A model generated the notes under the pieces. That model saw only the letters and a program-made list of their open reading frames with translations, did not search any database and had not been told where the DNA came from. This document shows, piece after piece, positions 22,003 through 31,966 of a stretch of 64,000 nt of DNA. Position 1 is the first letter of the stretch; each line of letters opens with the position of its first letter. The position numbers were made by a program, and so were the translations under genes. Source of the stretch: Monosiga brevicollis MX1 (Eukaryota > Opisthokonta > Choanoflagellata > Craspedida > Salpingoecidae). The stretch spans positions 855,793 through 919,792 of the forward strand of contig NW_001865041.1 of the NCBI RefSeq assembly GCF_000002865.3, written 5' to 3'.

Positions 22003-23255
22003 TCATGTACTCTCAAGGGTCGCAGCATTTCTGGTGGCGGTGGCTTGCTTGCGAACAGCGCTCTCTTCGACGTAGACTGCTAATTCTGTACCACCAAGCT
22101 GAATAGTTTTGATAGGATGAGCCACCGAGGCTGGCGTGCTATCGTCGTCGCTACTCAGACGCATCTCCAACGGCGTTGCACTCAGCCAAGGCATGGTCAA
22201 ATCCTGCTTTCAAGAAGCCCGAGACAAGACGGTCGTGGGTGGTACAAGTTCAGAATGGAGTGAGTGGAGTACCTCGAGTTGAGCCAACGCAGCGTCGAGC
22301 TGAGCTCTGGTTGAGCTAGACTGACCTGAGAAGAGCGTTGTTCCACTTCAGGAGTGGTGAGAACATAGATGGCAAAGGTACATCCATCTGGTAACGGAGC
22401 CAAGGCCGCATCACAAGTATTGATTTTCAGCAACACGGCTCGAAGCAAGGCCTCTGGTTGCCCCGCATAGCTTTGGGCTTGAGATTGCCTGGATCAAAAG
22501 AGGTGTGGTGCGCCAAGGCGCGCATGACCAGTCAAAAGGAGGCGCAGGATCGGAAAATAAACGCGGGTGGCGGAATTGCACGTACGCCAATGCGCCAACA
22601 TCAAATACAAAACGTTCCACTGGCTGATGAGCCTGGCGGGGGAAAGCAAGTGAGTTTCAGCGACGCTTTGCACCCGATCAACAGCTGATGGTCATGGACG
22701 TTGATCTGCAAAGACTAGAGGCAACTGACCGAGTCAAGGATATGCATGGCGATGGAGCGGGCTGTGCGTTGCAAGAACCAGGGTTTAGATGCAGCGAGGA
22801 CAGACTGAAAGTAAGAGACCACGTCGGGATGACGGGCTTTCTGTTTCGACGGAACAAAATTCAGAGGCGAGTCAGCACAGGTCATGCACTGCACGGCAAA
22901 TAGGCCAAGAGTGATGTGCACAGGCGCGCGGCAGTTCTTGGTGGGGTGGGTTGCCGGTCTTACCGGCACGGGTACGCCCCATTTGAGACAGCGTTCGTAG
23001 ACATCTATCAAGAAGCAAGCAGTGACAACCACAACAGCATTTGGCGAAACCCCTTGAGGAAAGCAAAAGCAGGACGACGGGCACAATTCCCCCGTGCGGT
23101 CCAGGCTCTTTATTCAACGCACGCGCAGGATAGAGATTGCGAACGTAGGTAATGAGGTGAAAGGCTACCTCCAGCAGCTCACACACAACCTCAATTTCCG
23201 CCTCTGACGTTGCTGATGCTGTTCTAGCGCCAGCCTTTGCAGCTGCCTCGGCCAT
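22003..23255 (-). CDS. MAD2L2: REV7/MAD2L2 HORMA protein, six exons
   Basis: REV7 is the HORMA adaptor of DNA polymerase zeta and of shieldin. Minus-strand exons 23255-23123, 23004-22964, 22840-22730, 22623-22586, 22488-22326 and 22203-22003 join in phase to 228 residues; human is 211. Matches: VCELLEVAFHLITYVRNLYP (human VLCEFLEVAVHLILYVREVYP), CLKWGVPVP, ARHPDVVSYFQSVL (human CHPELNQYIQDTL), PVERFVFDV (human PVEKFVFEI), EALLRAVLLKINTCDAAL, DGCTFAIYVLT, DLTMPWLSA, and the seatbelt end LAVYVEESA (human MQLYVEERA). A six-nucleotide in-phase microexon between exons 3 and 4 cannot be excluded. The first ATG is 23255; the upstream part of the frame has only GTG. It is head to head with an RNase H gene and tail to tail with TOM70. 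Confidence 0.92.
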
Positions 23256-23399
23256 GACCGGCCTCTTCAGACCCGGCCGCACCTCACAAGCCCCGCAATC
23301 TCACACCCAAGTCCATGAAGTGCGCTCTTCTTCTTTTTCTTGATTTGTAACTGTTTCGTGCTGTGCTGTGGCAAATGGCTTGCTGACAATTCTCAGATC

Positions 23400-23493
<94 letters not shown>

Positions 23494-23686
23494 ACTGTTG
23501 AGAGTTTGCTCAGAATTGTTTCCGTGCTAAAACTCGATGCAGCGCATGGTGGTGGGTGGTGGTGGTGGTGCTGTTGTGAGATTGACTCAGCTTGTAGAAC
23601 GGGCAGGGCAGGCGAGGTGGCGGTGGCGTGGCGTTGACTGCGACACATTCAGAGCGTGCCAGGGTCGCTGGTTTGCATCTACTGTC
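23256..23686. promoter_or_regulatory. Divergent promoter region with a CA tract (REV7 / RNase H)
   Basis: 431 bp separates the two opposite starts. A 90-bp CA repeat fills a fifth of it. Both promoters must flank or include the repeat, so length changes there could alter spacing for both genes. Confidence 0.5.
23399..23488. repeat. CA dinucleotide microsatellite, about 45 units
   Basis: Uninterrupted CA tract of 90 bp between the REV7 and RNase H starts. Open frames through it on either strand are artefacts of the repeat. Confidence 0.97.
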
Positions 23687-24733
23687 ATGCCCAGTCCGTG
23701 GACGCTTCACTTTGACGGCGGCGCGCGGGACAACAAGCGTGGATCGGGCGGACCCGCCGGTGCCGGTGCCCTCCTCAAAGACCAACATGGAGCAGTGGTC
23801 ATCAAGGTTGGACTGCGCACGGCTGGATCTTCACCTTGCTGGCTTTTCCCGGAGACTCACGCCATAATCGCTGTAGGTGGCCAAATTTCACCCTGGCTGG
23901 ACCAACAACGAGGCCGAGTACATGGGCTTGATCATGGGCCTTCGGGCCGCAACCTTGTTCAAGCCACCCGCAGGCCTGCAGGTGGTCGGTGACTCGCAAC
24001 TCATTGTGCGTCAGGTAAGCACTTTCCTGTTGAGCGTAAGCGCCTGAACTTGACCGCTTGCATTGTTGTTTGATTTGAGGAGGGCGAACAAGTCGCCGAC
24101 ATTGTCCTACAGTGTTCTGCTTTCCACATTGGTATGTGCCTGTCCTCCCTGCCAATACGGCACGGACTGCCGACATAGATGCAAGGCCAATATGCTGTCA
24201 AGTCGGCAACCCTCAAGCCCTTTTTTGACCACGCAAGAAGCATTGCTTTGCCCTGTGAGATGAACATGACACACACCCTTCGCCACAACAACGCCGAGGC
24301 TGATGCCCTGGCCAACTTGGCCATGGACAAGCAGTGTAGTTTTATTGAGGTGGAGCAACCAGGGACTGAGCTCACGAGTAACCAACGAGCCTGGATTCTG
24401 GGTGGCTTGGGTGTACCATCTTCTTGCAGCCCGCTAGGGACTGTTAGTGCAGATGCGTCAGAGCCCCCGGCCAAATGTGCCAAGCTGGATGAGCCCAGCT
24501 CCCTGCATCAGGTCATTGCCAGTTTTGCGCAAAATTTGGGCACCATGGAAGGTCACATGGCCATGTTAGAGCAGCAAGTGGCCCGGGTCGACTACGCTCG
24601 CGATGGAGATGCCCTCTCAGTCCTCACGGCGCAACTTGCAACACGGGTTGAAGCCTTAAACCGACGCTTTGCTCTTCTGCAGCAGCAGCAGCAACTGCAA
24701 CGCCAACAGCAGCAGCAACATCAACAAAAGTAG
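23687..24733 (+). CDS. RNase H-like protein with coiled-coil and polyQ tail, three exons
   Basis: Exons 23687-23806, 23877-24014 and 24179-24733 join in phase to 270 residues. The first 145 residues are a type-1 RNase H fold of the bacterial/archaeal/plant kind. The four catalytic acidic residues are all visible: Asp in HFDGGARDNKRG, Glu in TNNEAEYMGL, Asp in VVGDSQLIVRQ, and Asp in RHNNAEADALANLAM. It is therefore predicted to cleave the RNA strand of RNA-DNA hybrids. QGQYAVKSATLKPFF matches the usual RNase H helix. The basic handle of eukaryotic RNase H1 and its hybrid-binding domain are absent. Residues 190-255 form a coiled coil (MEGHMAMLEQQVARVDYARD), and the protein ends in a Gln-rich run encoded by CAG/CAA. 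There is no obvious targeting peptide. Confidence 0.88.
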
Positions 24734-24923
24734 CAGCCGTCACCTGTGCCGCACTCAACTCTCAATTCTGGATGGTTGATCAAACGTGTGCTAGCATGGT
24801 GGTTCTGCCCCTGCCCAGGGTATTTTTGCATGGATGCATGTTTGATCCCTAAAGCTTGAACGAGTACAAGTTGACAATGGTCAAACTCCTTTTTTTTTTG
24901 TTTTTGTTACTTGAGATGACGCG

Positions 24924-24929
24924 AATAAA
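24924..24929 (+). terminator. Candidate poly(A) signal AATAAA
   Basis: A consensus hexamer lies about 190 bp past the RNase H stop codon in AT-rich sequence, at a typical 3'UTR distance. Confidence 0.45.
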
Positions 24930-25085
24930 TTTGATATTGACATGTGAACTACTTTTACATGCACGCGGAGTGGAGCACTCACGTGCGATCATTGATGCAA
25001 GTGCAGAGGCGCCTACAGTCCCACAGACGCTGGTTGCACTCCCGTGTGAGGCGAGCGTCAGCTCACAACTCATATGCTCATGAGG

Positions 25086-26588
25086 TCAAGCGAACCCGAA
25101 GGTTGAGGTTGTGCTTTCACGGGCCCAGGGGGGCTGAGCACAGTCACCATCATTGCAGCACGACTCGCAAGGAAAAGTTTGGTTTTGAAGCCAGAAGCGC
25201 TGGGCCGTCGAGTTGTGGTACCAGGCCGTAAAGGCGAGTTCAGCACCCATGCCATCAATGACCTTGCCCAGGCAATCGACCCAGTAGCCACAGTGATGGT
25301 GGCATGAGTCCACAAAGGCCGCATGCTTACCATGCTCGGCCAGATTCAGGGCTGCTGTGAGTTGTGACTGCAGCATCAGGCCATAAGGGTTGACTCGAGC
25401 GGGATCGTCCGAGCCCAGGATGGCGCTGGTCTGATAAGAGTCAAAGCGTCCTTGCAAGGCAAACATGGGCGTTTGGCAAAAAGGCGCGGTATAGGGCGCA
25501 AATATGCACATGTAGGTTTGATCTAGGGGCGCGTAGTGTGCCACGCAATCTTGGTGGAGGCCAGCTGTGGCGTTCATCTGATGGTACACCCAGGCCAAGT
25601 CGTCGTGGTAGTGGCCGTAGTCAAGAAAAAAGCCCGAGTCGGGGAGCCCCACAACCTTGGTCGTCGGCGGGAGCTGTCGTCGAATGTGGTCCGTATGAAT
25701 CCAAGTGGCCAAACCGCCAGCGGAGTCACCGCCAATGATGACCTCCGTGGCCATGTTCAAACCCTCAAATTCGAGGAGATCCCCGAGGATAGCGTTGAGA
25801 TTGCGAAACCCTCTAAAGTATTGCGATCGGCCATCTTGGACGGTGGTCGAGATATTGTCACCTAGTCATGCCGAATGTGTTGGGTAAAAGCAGGTGGCGC
25901 GCCTGAGTAAGGCTCAAAATTTTGGGAACGTGGCAGTTCTTGAGAAAGGGGGCCGCGGGGAGAGAAAAGCGCAGCTTACCAGTCCAACTGCCACCATCGC
26001 AGTAGTGAAAATAGGCAAAGTTCCAGTCGTGACTCAACGGGTTGATCGTCGAGTCTGGGACAGCCAGGCTGCCACAGTAACGGCTGTTGTTGCACCCGAT
26101 CACACCCGACAAGTCCATGGTCTCATTGAAGCCTACGGCGTTGGCCATGCAAAGGACCAGGCTGGTGAGCGAGATGCACAAGGCGATGCTGACAGTTTTG
26201 AAGAGCTCACGGCTCGGGTGTGTGGAGTGGGCTTGGCCCCGAACCAAGCAGACCCAAACCTAGGCCTGTGCGCCGTCATTTTTGCTTACGCCTTCGTACC
26301 GTATTGCCGATCTGATGAGCCTAGTCGAGTGAGACCTCGTGCAGCGCAATCCTCGGCACTGACGCACCAACCGCCGCCCTCAATGTGAAAGTACCACTTG
26401 GTGCGATTGATCTCGGCACTGGCGCGCCGGAGCGCATAAAACGGGGGCGATCCATCAATACAGCGTGCACCAGTTGCGTTGACAGCTTTGTCCAGCCATT
26501 TACCCTGCGCCACATTGGGCACATACATGCCGCGAACGACGGCGCCACAGGCGAGCGCCACCACCACGACCAGGCAGAGGAGATTCAT
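25086..26588 (-). CDS. Secreted pectinacetylesterase/Notum-family esterase, three exons
   Basis: Minus-strand exons 26588-26300, 26132-25980 and 25861-25086 join in phase to 405 residues. An N-terminal signal peptide (MNLLCLVVVVALACGAVVRG) predicts secretion. Family motifs are CIDGSPPFYALRR, WYFHIEGGGWCVSAEDC, GCNNSRYCGSLAV, FHYCDGGSWTG, the nucleophile elbow VIIGGDSAGGLATW, and GLPDSGFFLDY. The triad is Ser in GGDSAGG, Asp in QGRFDSYQTSAIL and His in SCHHHCGYW. Family members deacetylate plant or algal pectin (CE13) or remove palmitoleate from Wnt (Notum). With no Wnt expected, a role on algal or bacterial polysaccharide is the better guess, but this is inference. The C-terminus carries an extra Cys-rich patch (CESCCNDGDC). 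It is head to head with the mucin-like gene. Confidence 0.9.
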
Positions 26589-27078
26589 CGCGTCGATGTC
26601 CGAAGTGAGAAGCGATCCTCAAAGTATTTTACTTTCAACCGCCTTCCAAAGTGAAATCGCATTCTCTATCGTAAAAGGCATGATGCCTTTGAGGCTCGTT
26701 GGCGTGGTGATGGCTTTCTTTCTTGCTTTTGTTTTGCGCGTCTTGTTCATTTTTTTTTTTTCTTCCATCCGTTGAGTAAGCTCAACTCTGCTCTTGGACG
26801 GCGGCGGTGGCGGGGATACAAGTGGTATAGCAGTTGGATTGTGCTGTACCGTGCTGTTATCAAAGGTCAGTGTAGGGCTTCTCTCACTCGGCTGTTATCA
26901 GGTTGCAACCTCTTGTTGCTGTGGATGCATTGGTAGAAGAAGGCTTGCTGTGGCGTGGTTCTTGCGCTGGCTCACTTTGGTGCTGTTCTCATTTGGTTGA
27001 TCCCCTGGAACTTGGTTGATTGACCTGTCAAGCTTGCCTTTGGTGCGGCTCAATACAAGTGAAGCATTCACCACCACC
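26589..27078. promoter_or_regulatory. Divergent region (esterase / mucin-like gene)
   Basis: 490 bp between opposite starts, with a T-run near 26751-26761. It presumably holds both promoters; no element is recognised. Confidence 0.4.
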
Positions 27079-28095
27079 ATGGCGAGGAGCATGCTTTGGG
27101 TGGTTGCGCTGTTGCATCTCTGGCTCGGCAGCTCTCTGATCTCGGCAAATGCGGACTTCAATGTTGAAGGTTGCAATGCTATTTGGAACAAACTCAACGG
27201 TTGCTTCTTAGCGTGCTTTCCCGAAGTCTCAATGAGCGATCCAGGCACCTGCTTCGAAAGCGCAACAAAGCTAGCAGCAACGTTGAAAGTGAAGAATTGC
27301 TCGATTCCCGAGGCCACTCCATCAGACCTTTGCAAAGATGTGACAGATGCAGACATGCCTAGCAGTGAAAAGTTTTTTGAACGTGTCGTAGTCCCGCTCA
27401 AAATCAGGTGGGCAGTCGAGGCCGAGCACGTTTACAATCTGTTTGCATATCTCCAGGCGAATCTGACCTCTTCCACGACAAGCACGACAAGCACGACAAG
27501 CTCGACCAGTACGACAAGCACGACAAGCACAACCAGCACAACCAGCACAACCAGCACAAACAGCACAAACAGCACAACCAGCACAACCAGCACGACCAGC
27601 ACAACCAGCACGACCAGCACAACCAGCACGACCAGCACGACCAGCACGACCAGCACAACTAGTACAACGAGCACAACGAGTACGAGCAGTACGGGCAATA
27701 CTAGCAGCTCGGCTATCTCAAACACCACGGCCAACTCGACCGACACTTCGACATCGATGAGCCCAAGTCGCACGAATGGCTCAGACACGCCCTCTTCTCC
27801 CGCCCCGCCCGCGTCTCGCCCAACGAGCGAGACCGACAATGGCAGCGATGGCGTTGAGGATGATGACGAGTATGGCGAGGCTGAGGAGCAAATTGAGGTC
27901 AAGGGTCAGTACGAGGCGGCAGGACAACAGTCTAACTTTGCCATGTTTTGGCTTCTCGTGCTCCTGGTGCTCGTCGTTATTGCTTTTGTCTATCGTGAAA
28001 ACCTCTTGGGCTTGCTTGGTCGGACACAAGGGCAAGGACCAGCTGCTCCCAGAGTCCGCTACTCGCGGCTGCAGCGTGAGGCCCACGAAGTTTGA
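27079..28095 (+). CDS. Mucin-like type I membrane protein, single exon
   Basis: 338 residues without introns. A signal peptide ([20 protein letters not shown]) precedes a roughly 100-residue Cys-containing ectodomain (six or seven Cys; [20 protein letters not shown]). A long Ser/Thr stalk follows, built from about 25 near-perfect STT units (about residues 130-215), a dense potential O-glycosylation region. Next come a Pro/Ser patch, an acidic patch ([16 protein letters not shown]), a membrane span ([19 protein letters not shown]) and a 34-residue basic tail ending QREAHEV. I do not recognise the ectodomain. The start is the ATG that begins the signal peptide; the frame opens 63 nt earlier without an obvious initiator. 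Confidence 0.8.
   Translation: MARSMLWVVALLHLWLGSSLISANADFNVEGCNAIWNKLNGCFLACFPEVSMSDPGTCFESATKLAATLKVKNCSIPEATPSDLCKDVTDADMPSSEKFFERVVVPLKIRWAVEAEHVYNLFAYLQANLTSSTTSTTSTTSSTSTTSTTSTTSTTSTTSTNSTNSTTSTTSTTSTTSTTSTTSTTSTTSTTSTTSTTSTTSTSSTGNTSSSAISNTTANSTDTSTSMSPSRTNGSDTPSSPAPPASRPTSETDNGSDGVEDDDEYGEAEEQIEVKGQYEAAGQQSNFAMFWLLVLLVLVVIAFVYRENLLGLLGRTQGQGPAAPRVRYSRLQREAHEV
27472..27700 (+). repeat. Coding STT minisatellite (9-bp AGCACAACC/AGCACGACC units)
   Basis: Imperfect tandem 9-bp units encode Ser-Thr-Thr and variants such as Ser-Thr-Asn. Third positions and some second positions differ between units while the frame is kept, so this is an expanding coding repeat. The opposite strand shows a mirror Leu/Val frame, which is an artefact. 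Confidence 0.9.
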
Positions 28096-28560
28096 GGTTG
28101 CATTGGCCTTACCAGAACGCGTTGTATCTTTTTTTGATGTGCCAACATGACCTGTGTCAGTTCATATCATGGCTTCTGCCTTGTCATCAATTGAAGTTGG
28201 AAGCTGACACACGTAAGCGCAAGGGAGACAAAGAGGAACTCTTGAATGTCATGATTTCCATTGAAGTACATTTGGTAACAATAGAGTGGCCAAGCGTGCT
28301 CCGAACGAGAGAGAACTTAGCGAGTGAGCGAAGAGAGAGCGAGCGAGAGCAGGGCCAGAGCGAGAGTGAAGCCAACTTCTGGTGAGTCGAGGCCGTGCTG
28401 GCGGCCCACTCAATACCGGTGGGCTGACGGCCCATTCTATAGGCGGCTACCGCTGGAATATGGTTCACGTTAGAACATGGCTTGGTATGTGTGATCTCAC
28501 GTTGGCGTTTCTGGATTTGGCCCAATTTCTGTGCGTAGCGCGCCGACGAACATTGGCATC
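28096..28560. other. Intergenic, mucin-like gene to EMC2
   Basis: 465 bp between two genes on the same strand. It contains a GAGCGA-rich purine tract near 28310-28370. No gene is supported; it presumably holds the 3'UTR of the first gene and the promoter of the second. Confidence 0.5.
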
Positions 28561-30344
28561 ATGGCAGTAGCTCAACTTCGCGAGTGGCGCAATGCCGGGT
28601 TTCGCAACAGCGTTGAGGTGGTTCAAATGGCCGAGCAGAATTGGACCGCCATCAAGATGGCCGGCGATGAAAGTACGCTCAGGGATGGCCCTCTTCTCAC
28701 ATCTCATGCCTTGGAAAAGTTACATCTCAGTTGCCGCCGTGCATGACCCCTTGCTTTGCTCCCACGCACAGAGTGGGCCATCTACGAGCAAGTTATGACA
28801 GCATGCCTCGACTTGCCCAATCGCCAGGATCTCTTGAAGGTGGGTTACAAGACAATAGGGCTTGCCCGCACTCCCTTCCCCGGCTCACCTCAAGTTGGAA
28901 CTTTGATCCTCAATCTTTTTTTTTTTCTTTTTCCGGACGATTTAGTCGTGCTTTGAGCAGTTGGAGGCCCGCTTCCCCAAAAGTCAGCGCGTGGAGCGAG
29001 CTCGTGCCATGATCTTGGAGAGCGAAGGCCGGTGCGTCCAGGTGTCGATGTGACTTCCCTCTCCACGCTCCACAGTCTCCACACTCAATGTAGTTGTTGA
29101 CATGTGGAATGCTACCTCCTTGTAGCTACGCCGAGGCGCTCAACCTTTACGAGAGCCTCCTCGAGGCCCACCCGGTCGACATGGTACGGGCAACTGGTGG
29201 AAACATCTGCTTTGGCGCATCGGTACATCCTGCGATGGTTCACCTAACCTTCTGGTGGGCGCTTGGTGTTTCGTTTGACGGCAATTCTGCTAGCACTTGC
29301 TCAAGCGAAGGATAGCTCTCAACGTGGCGCAGGACAACACAACCAAGGCCATCAAGCTGCTCAACGCCTACATTGAAACGTGCGCTCAAAAACCTTCGGC
29401 TTGTTTATTCCCGTCTTTGTTCATTCCGATTCATGGCCATGTGCCTCGCTTGGGGTCACGATGCTCTCGCTGCTGCCGTGATTGTTGGCCTCTTCTACTT
29501 GGTCGAATGTTAGCTTCAGCAAGGACGAGGAGGCCTGGCAGCAACTCTTGGACTTGTACCTTGCAGCGCTCGAGTCAGTGCCGCAATCTCGGCTGCATGA
29601 TGCGTTTTGCCCGGCTTTATTGGCGCTTCATGCTTGTCCCACCCCATTCTCATGACTGCGGTTGACGCTGTGCCCGTTAGTTATGAAAAAGCCGCCTTTT
29701 GCGCCGAGGAGCTTCTCCTTCTGAATCCACACAGCCATTACTATCATACACTTTACGCCGAGGTCAGCACGAGCAGCGCAGGCGTCTTGTCTTCTAAAAA
29801 AGGCCTCGACACATTCTTCTCATTCGCGTTTGGCTGGCTAATACGGGTGACCAGATTCTGTACACGCGCGGTGGTCGTGACAACTTGTTGTTGGCTCGCA
29901 AATATTTTGCCAAGGCCGTGTCACTTCAGCCCAAGGGCGTACGAGCCTTGTATGGCCTCTATCTGGTACGTCGGTCAAGGACTGACCGGGCTCCGTTTCG
30001 TCTGCCTGGAGGTCTTGAAGAATGCTTTGTTCAGTAACATGGTTTGACCCTTTGCCCAAACCCATGCCACAGGCCTGTCTTCGCACCCAATCCGGTCCTG
30101 CCAAAGGTTAGTCCCAAAGGTTAAAGTCAACTCTTCCGCATTTTGCAAATGGGACACACTATTATTTGACCTCCTTTCCTTCTGCTTCACAGGTCGCAAC
30201 TCAGCCGGCGATGATGATGATGAAGATGCAGGCTTGACCTTGACTGATTTGAGTCAAGGCTGCCGACGCCAAATCAAGCAGGCAGTAGAGGGCGCCCCGG
30301 AGCCTGTTAGAGCGGCCGTGGCTCGCTTTCTCCAGCTATCTTGA
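28561..30344 (+). CDS. EMC2: EMC2, ER membrane complex TPR subunit, ten exons
   Basis: EMC2 is the cytosolic TPR scaffold of the ER membrane protein complex insertase. Exons: 28561-28672, 28772-28839, 28946-29031, 29126-29183, 29294-29379, 29514-29555, 29681-29762, 29855-29965, 30073-30106, 30193-30344. Total is 276 residues (human 297). Matches are KWAIYEQVM (human IWIIYEQVM), FEQLEARFPKSQRVERARAM, YAEALNLYESLLEAHP, KRRIALNVAQDN, DEEAWQQLLD, YEKAAFCAEELLLLNPHSH, RDNLLLARKYFAKAVSLQP and RALYGLYL. The C-terminus has an Asp-rich insert (GDDDDEDAGL). The exon 6 donor is ambiguous: 29555 (GTACCT) keeps phase but shortens one helical hairpin by about five residues, whereas 29577 would fit the family better but breaks phase. 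Confidence 0.92.
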
Positions 30345-30563
30345 ACGTGACGCCCGTGGAGGATTTTCAGGTCTCCCTCAAATTGAAATCAGTGTGCAAC
30401 AGCAAAACATGGTTTGCTTGGTTGATCATCTTCGACTGAGTGACAACAATAATGTGCGGGTTTCATTTTTTCAAGCTCGGGCTCAGGCCTGTATGTAGCC
30501 TAGGCGGAGGCGGGTGGTTCTTGCGAGGGTTTTGGCAAGAGAGAAAGGCGCAAAGTTTCATTC

Positions 30564-31641
30564 TTATTCACCAATTCCTCGTGCAAAAAATATCCCCTGG
30601 CGAGACAGGCGGTGCATATCCACAAACGTAGTGAGTGCAAAGCGACGGGGCTTTCTTGGTGCTGCCGCATGGTCAAAATCATTACCGTTGATTATAGCGG
30701 AAACTATCAAAGCCAAACGTTTGTGATGCTGGTTCGATACGGGCGCAATCCAACAGTGTGCGCTTGGGCATGCCCAGCATGTTGAGTGTCTCAATCTCAA
30801 TCTGAATGACCAGGCAAGGTTGCGGCATGGGAACCATGGTGAGAAATTGCTGACCCCTGACAGGAATCTCCTCGTCGGGGGCAGAACGAAAGCCTCGTAA
30901 CTAAAGCCTCGTTCTCAGGAGAGGGTGTGCCAGACCTTTGAAAAGCGCGTCGGAGCGGCTTCGGAGCTGGCTTCTGGGGTGGCTACAAAAATCTTGCGCA
31001 CATATCCGCGTGTGGTCAAGTGTAAGACGGCTAAAGGTGTTCGTCACGAGCAAGTTAGGATGCCATCAATATAAGTCACAGCGCGAGTTCCAAGACTCTT
31101 TTATTCATGGGCTGCCTTGTTGGCGCGCAGTCGATACAGAAGGCCAGTGCATAGGCGCACCGGTAGTAGCGGCCGCAAACAGGCAAACCGTCCCCAGCAT
31201 GAAAGCTTTGCCCGAAGCCCAGAGGTCAACACCCATGAGCATGCTCTAAGCGAGGTTGAGCAGTCGGGTGGCAGGTCGAGGTGAGCTCTTGGCAACTTGG
31301 TAGACCGCCTGGTAACAGGGCGGGTGATAAGCGTGCACGATTGGGTCAAGCTTGAGACAAACCGTGGGCACAAAAGCAAAAGTCAAAGTGGCACTTGTGG
31401 CAGACACGAGCTTGAGGCGACGGATCGGGCCGGAAAGTGGGCCTTCGTAGACGAGTCGGTTCGGGGTTGATGCTTGACTCGAACTTGAGGCAGAATTCGC
31501 AGGCTGAGCCAGCAGGCGCGAGGCCGACCAAGTCTGTGCGGCAAAGCAAGGTCGGCCACGGGTGTTTGCTCGTAAAGCCGAGCCCAAGCCCAAGCCCAAG
31601 CCCGAGCGCGCCAACACGTTTGCAACTGGTCGCAGCGCCAT
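30564..31641 (-). CDS. TMEM70: TMEM70 homologue, mitochondrial assembly factor, five exons
   Basis: TMEM70 is an inner-membrane hairpin protein needed to assemble ATP synthase (c-ring) and complex I. Minus-strand exons 31641-31339, 31245-31161, 31030-30936, 30849-30741 and 30661-30564 join in phase to 229 residues; human is 260. The N-terminus is a typical presequence, basic and lacking acidic residues (MALRPVANVLARSGLGLGLG). VYEGPLSGPIRRLKLVSATS matches the human [20 protein letters not shown] start. The second span (KAFMLGTVCLFAAATT) runs into VLHLTTRGYVRKIFV (human LLHFITKGYVIRLYHE). The C-terminal exon gives RFALTTFVDMHR (human VFTTFYAKTK). The last junction has an equally in-phase alternative that adds about 15 residues. 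Two earlier in-frame ATGs exist; 31641 gives the best presequence. Confidence 0.85.
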
Positions 31642-31966
31642 GATGTGCATCCAACCCGCTGAAAATGTAAATTGAAGTTCGTTCATGTCTCGCAATGGTG
31701 TATCTCGTATGTGTTTCGATTGATTTTTATCTTTCCACCAACAACCATTTAGAAAAAACAGGAATCAATTGACATGCACTGGCAGTATTAATGTGGCTGT
31801 GGTGCAGCCAGCAGAGTGGGATTGATTCAGTGTCGCATCGTGCGTGTACAAATGAGCGAAGCAGCGGGCTCCAACGCTCGGGGTTTGGTGTGCATTTCTG
31901 CTCGTTGCTTTTCAAACTGATGGATGATTATGTTGACTGACATTGAGCAAAAGTCCAATTCTCTGC

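Noticed and set aside
27404-27902. Leu/Val and Cys/Trp repeat frames antisense to the STT stalk
   Set aside because: Mirror of a coding minisatellite. The sense frame has a signal peptide, span and tail, so the antisense frames are shadows.
30731-30745. GGTTCGATAC, resembling a tRNA B box
   Set aside because: No matching A box or cloverleaf at the right distance, and it falls inside a TMEM70 exon.
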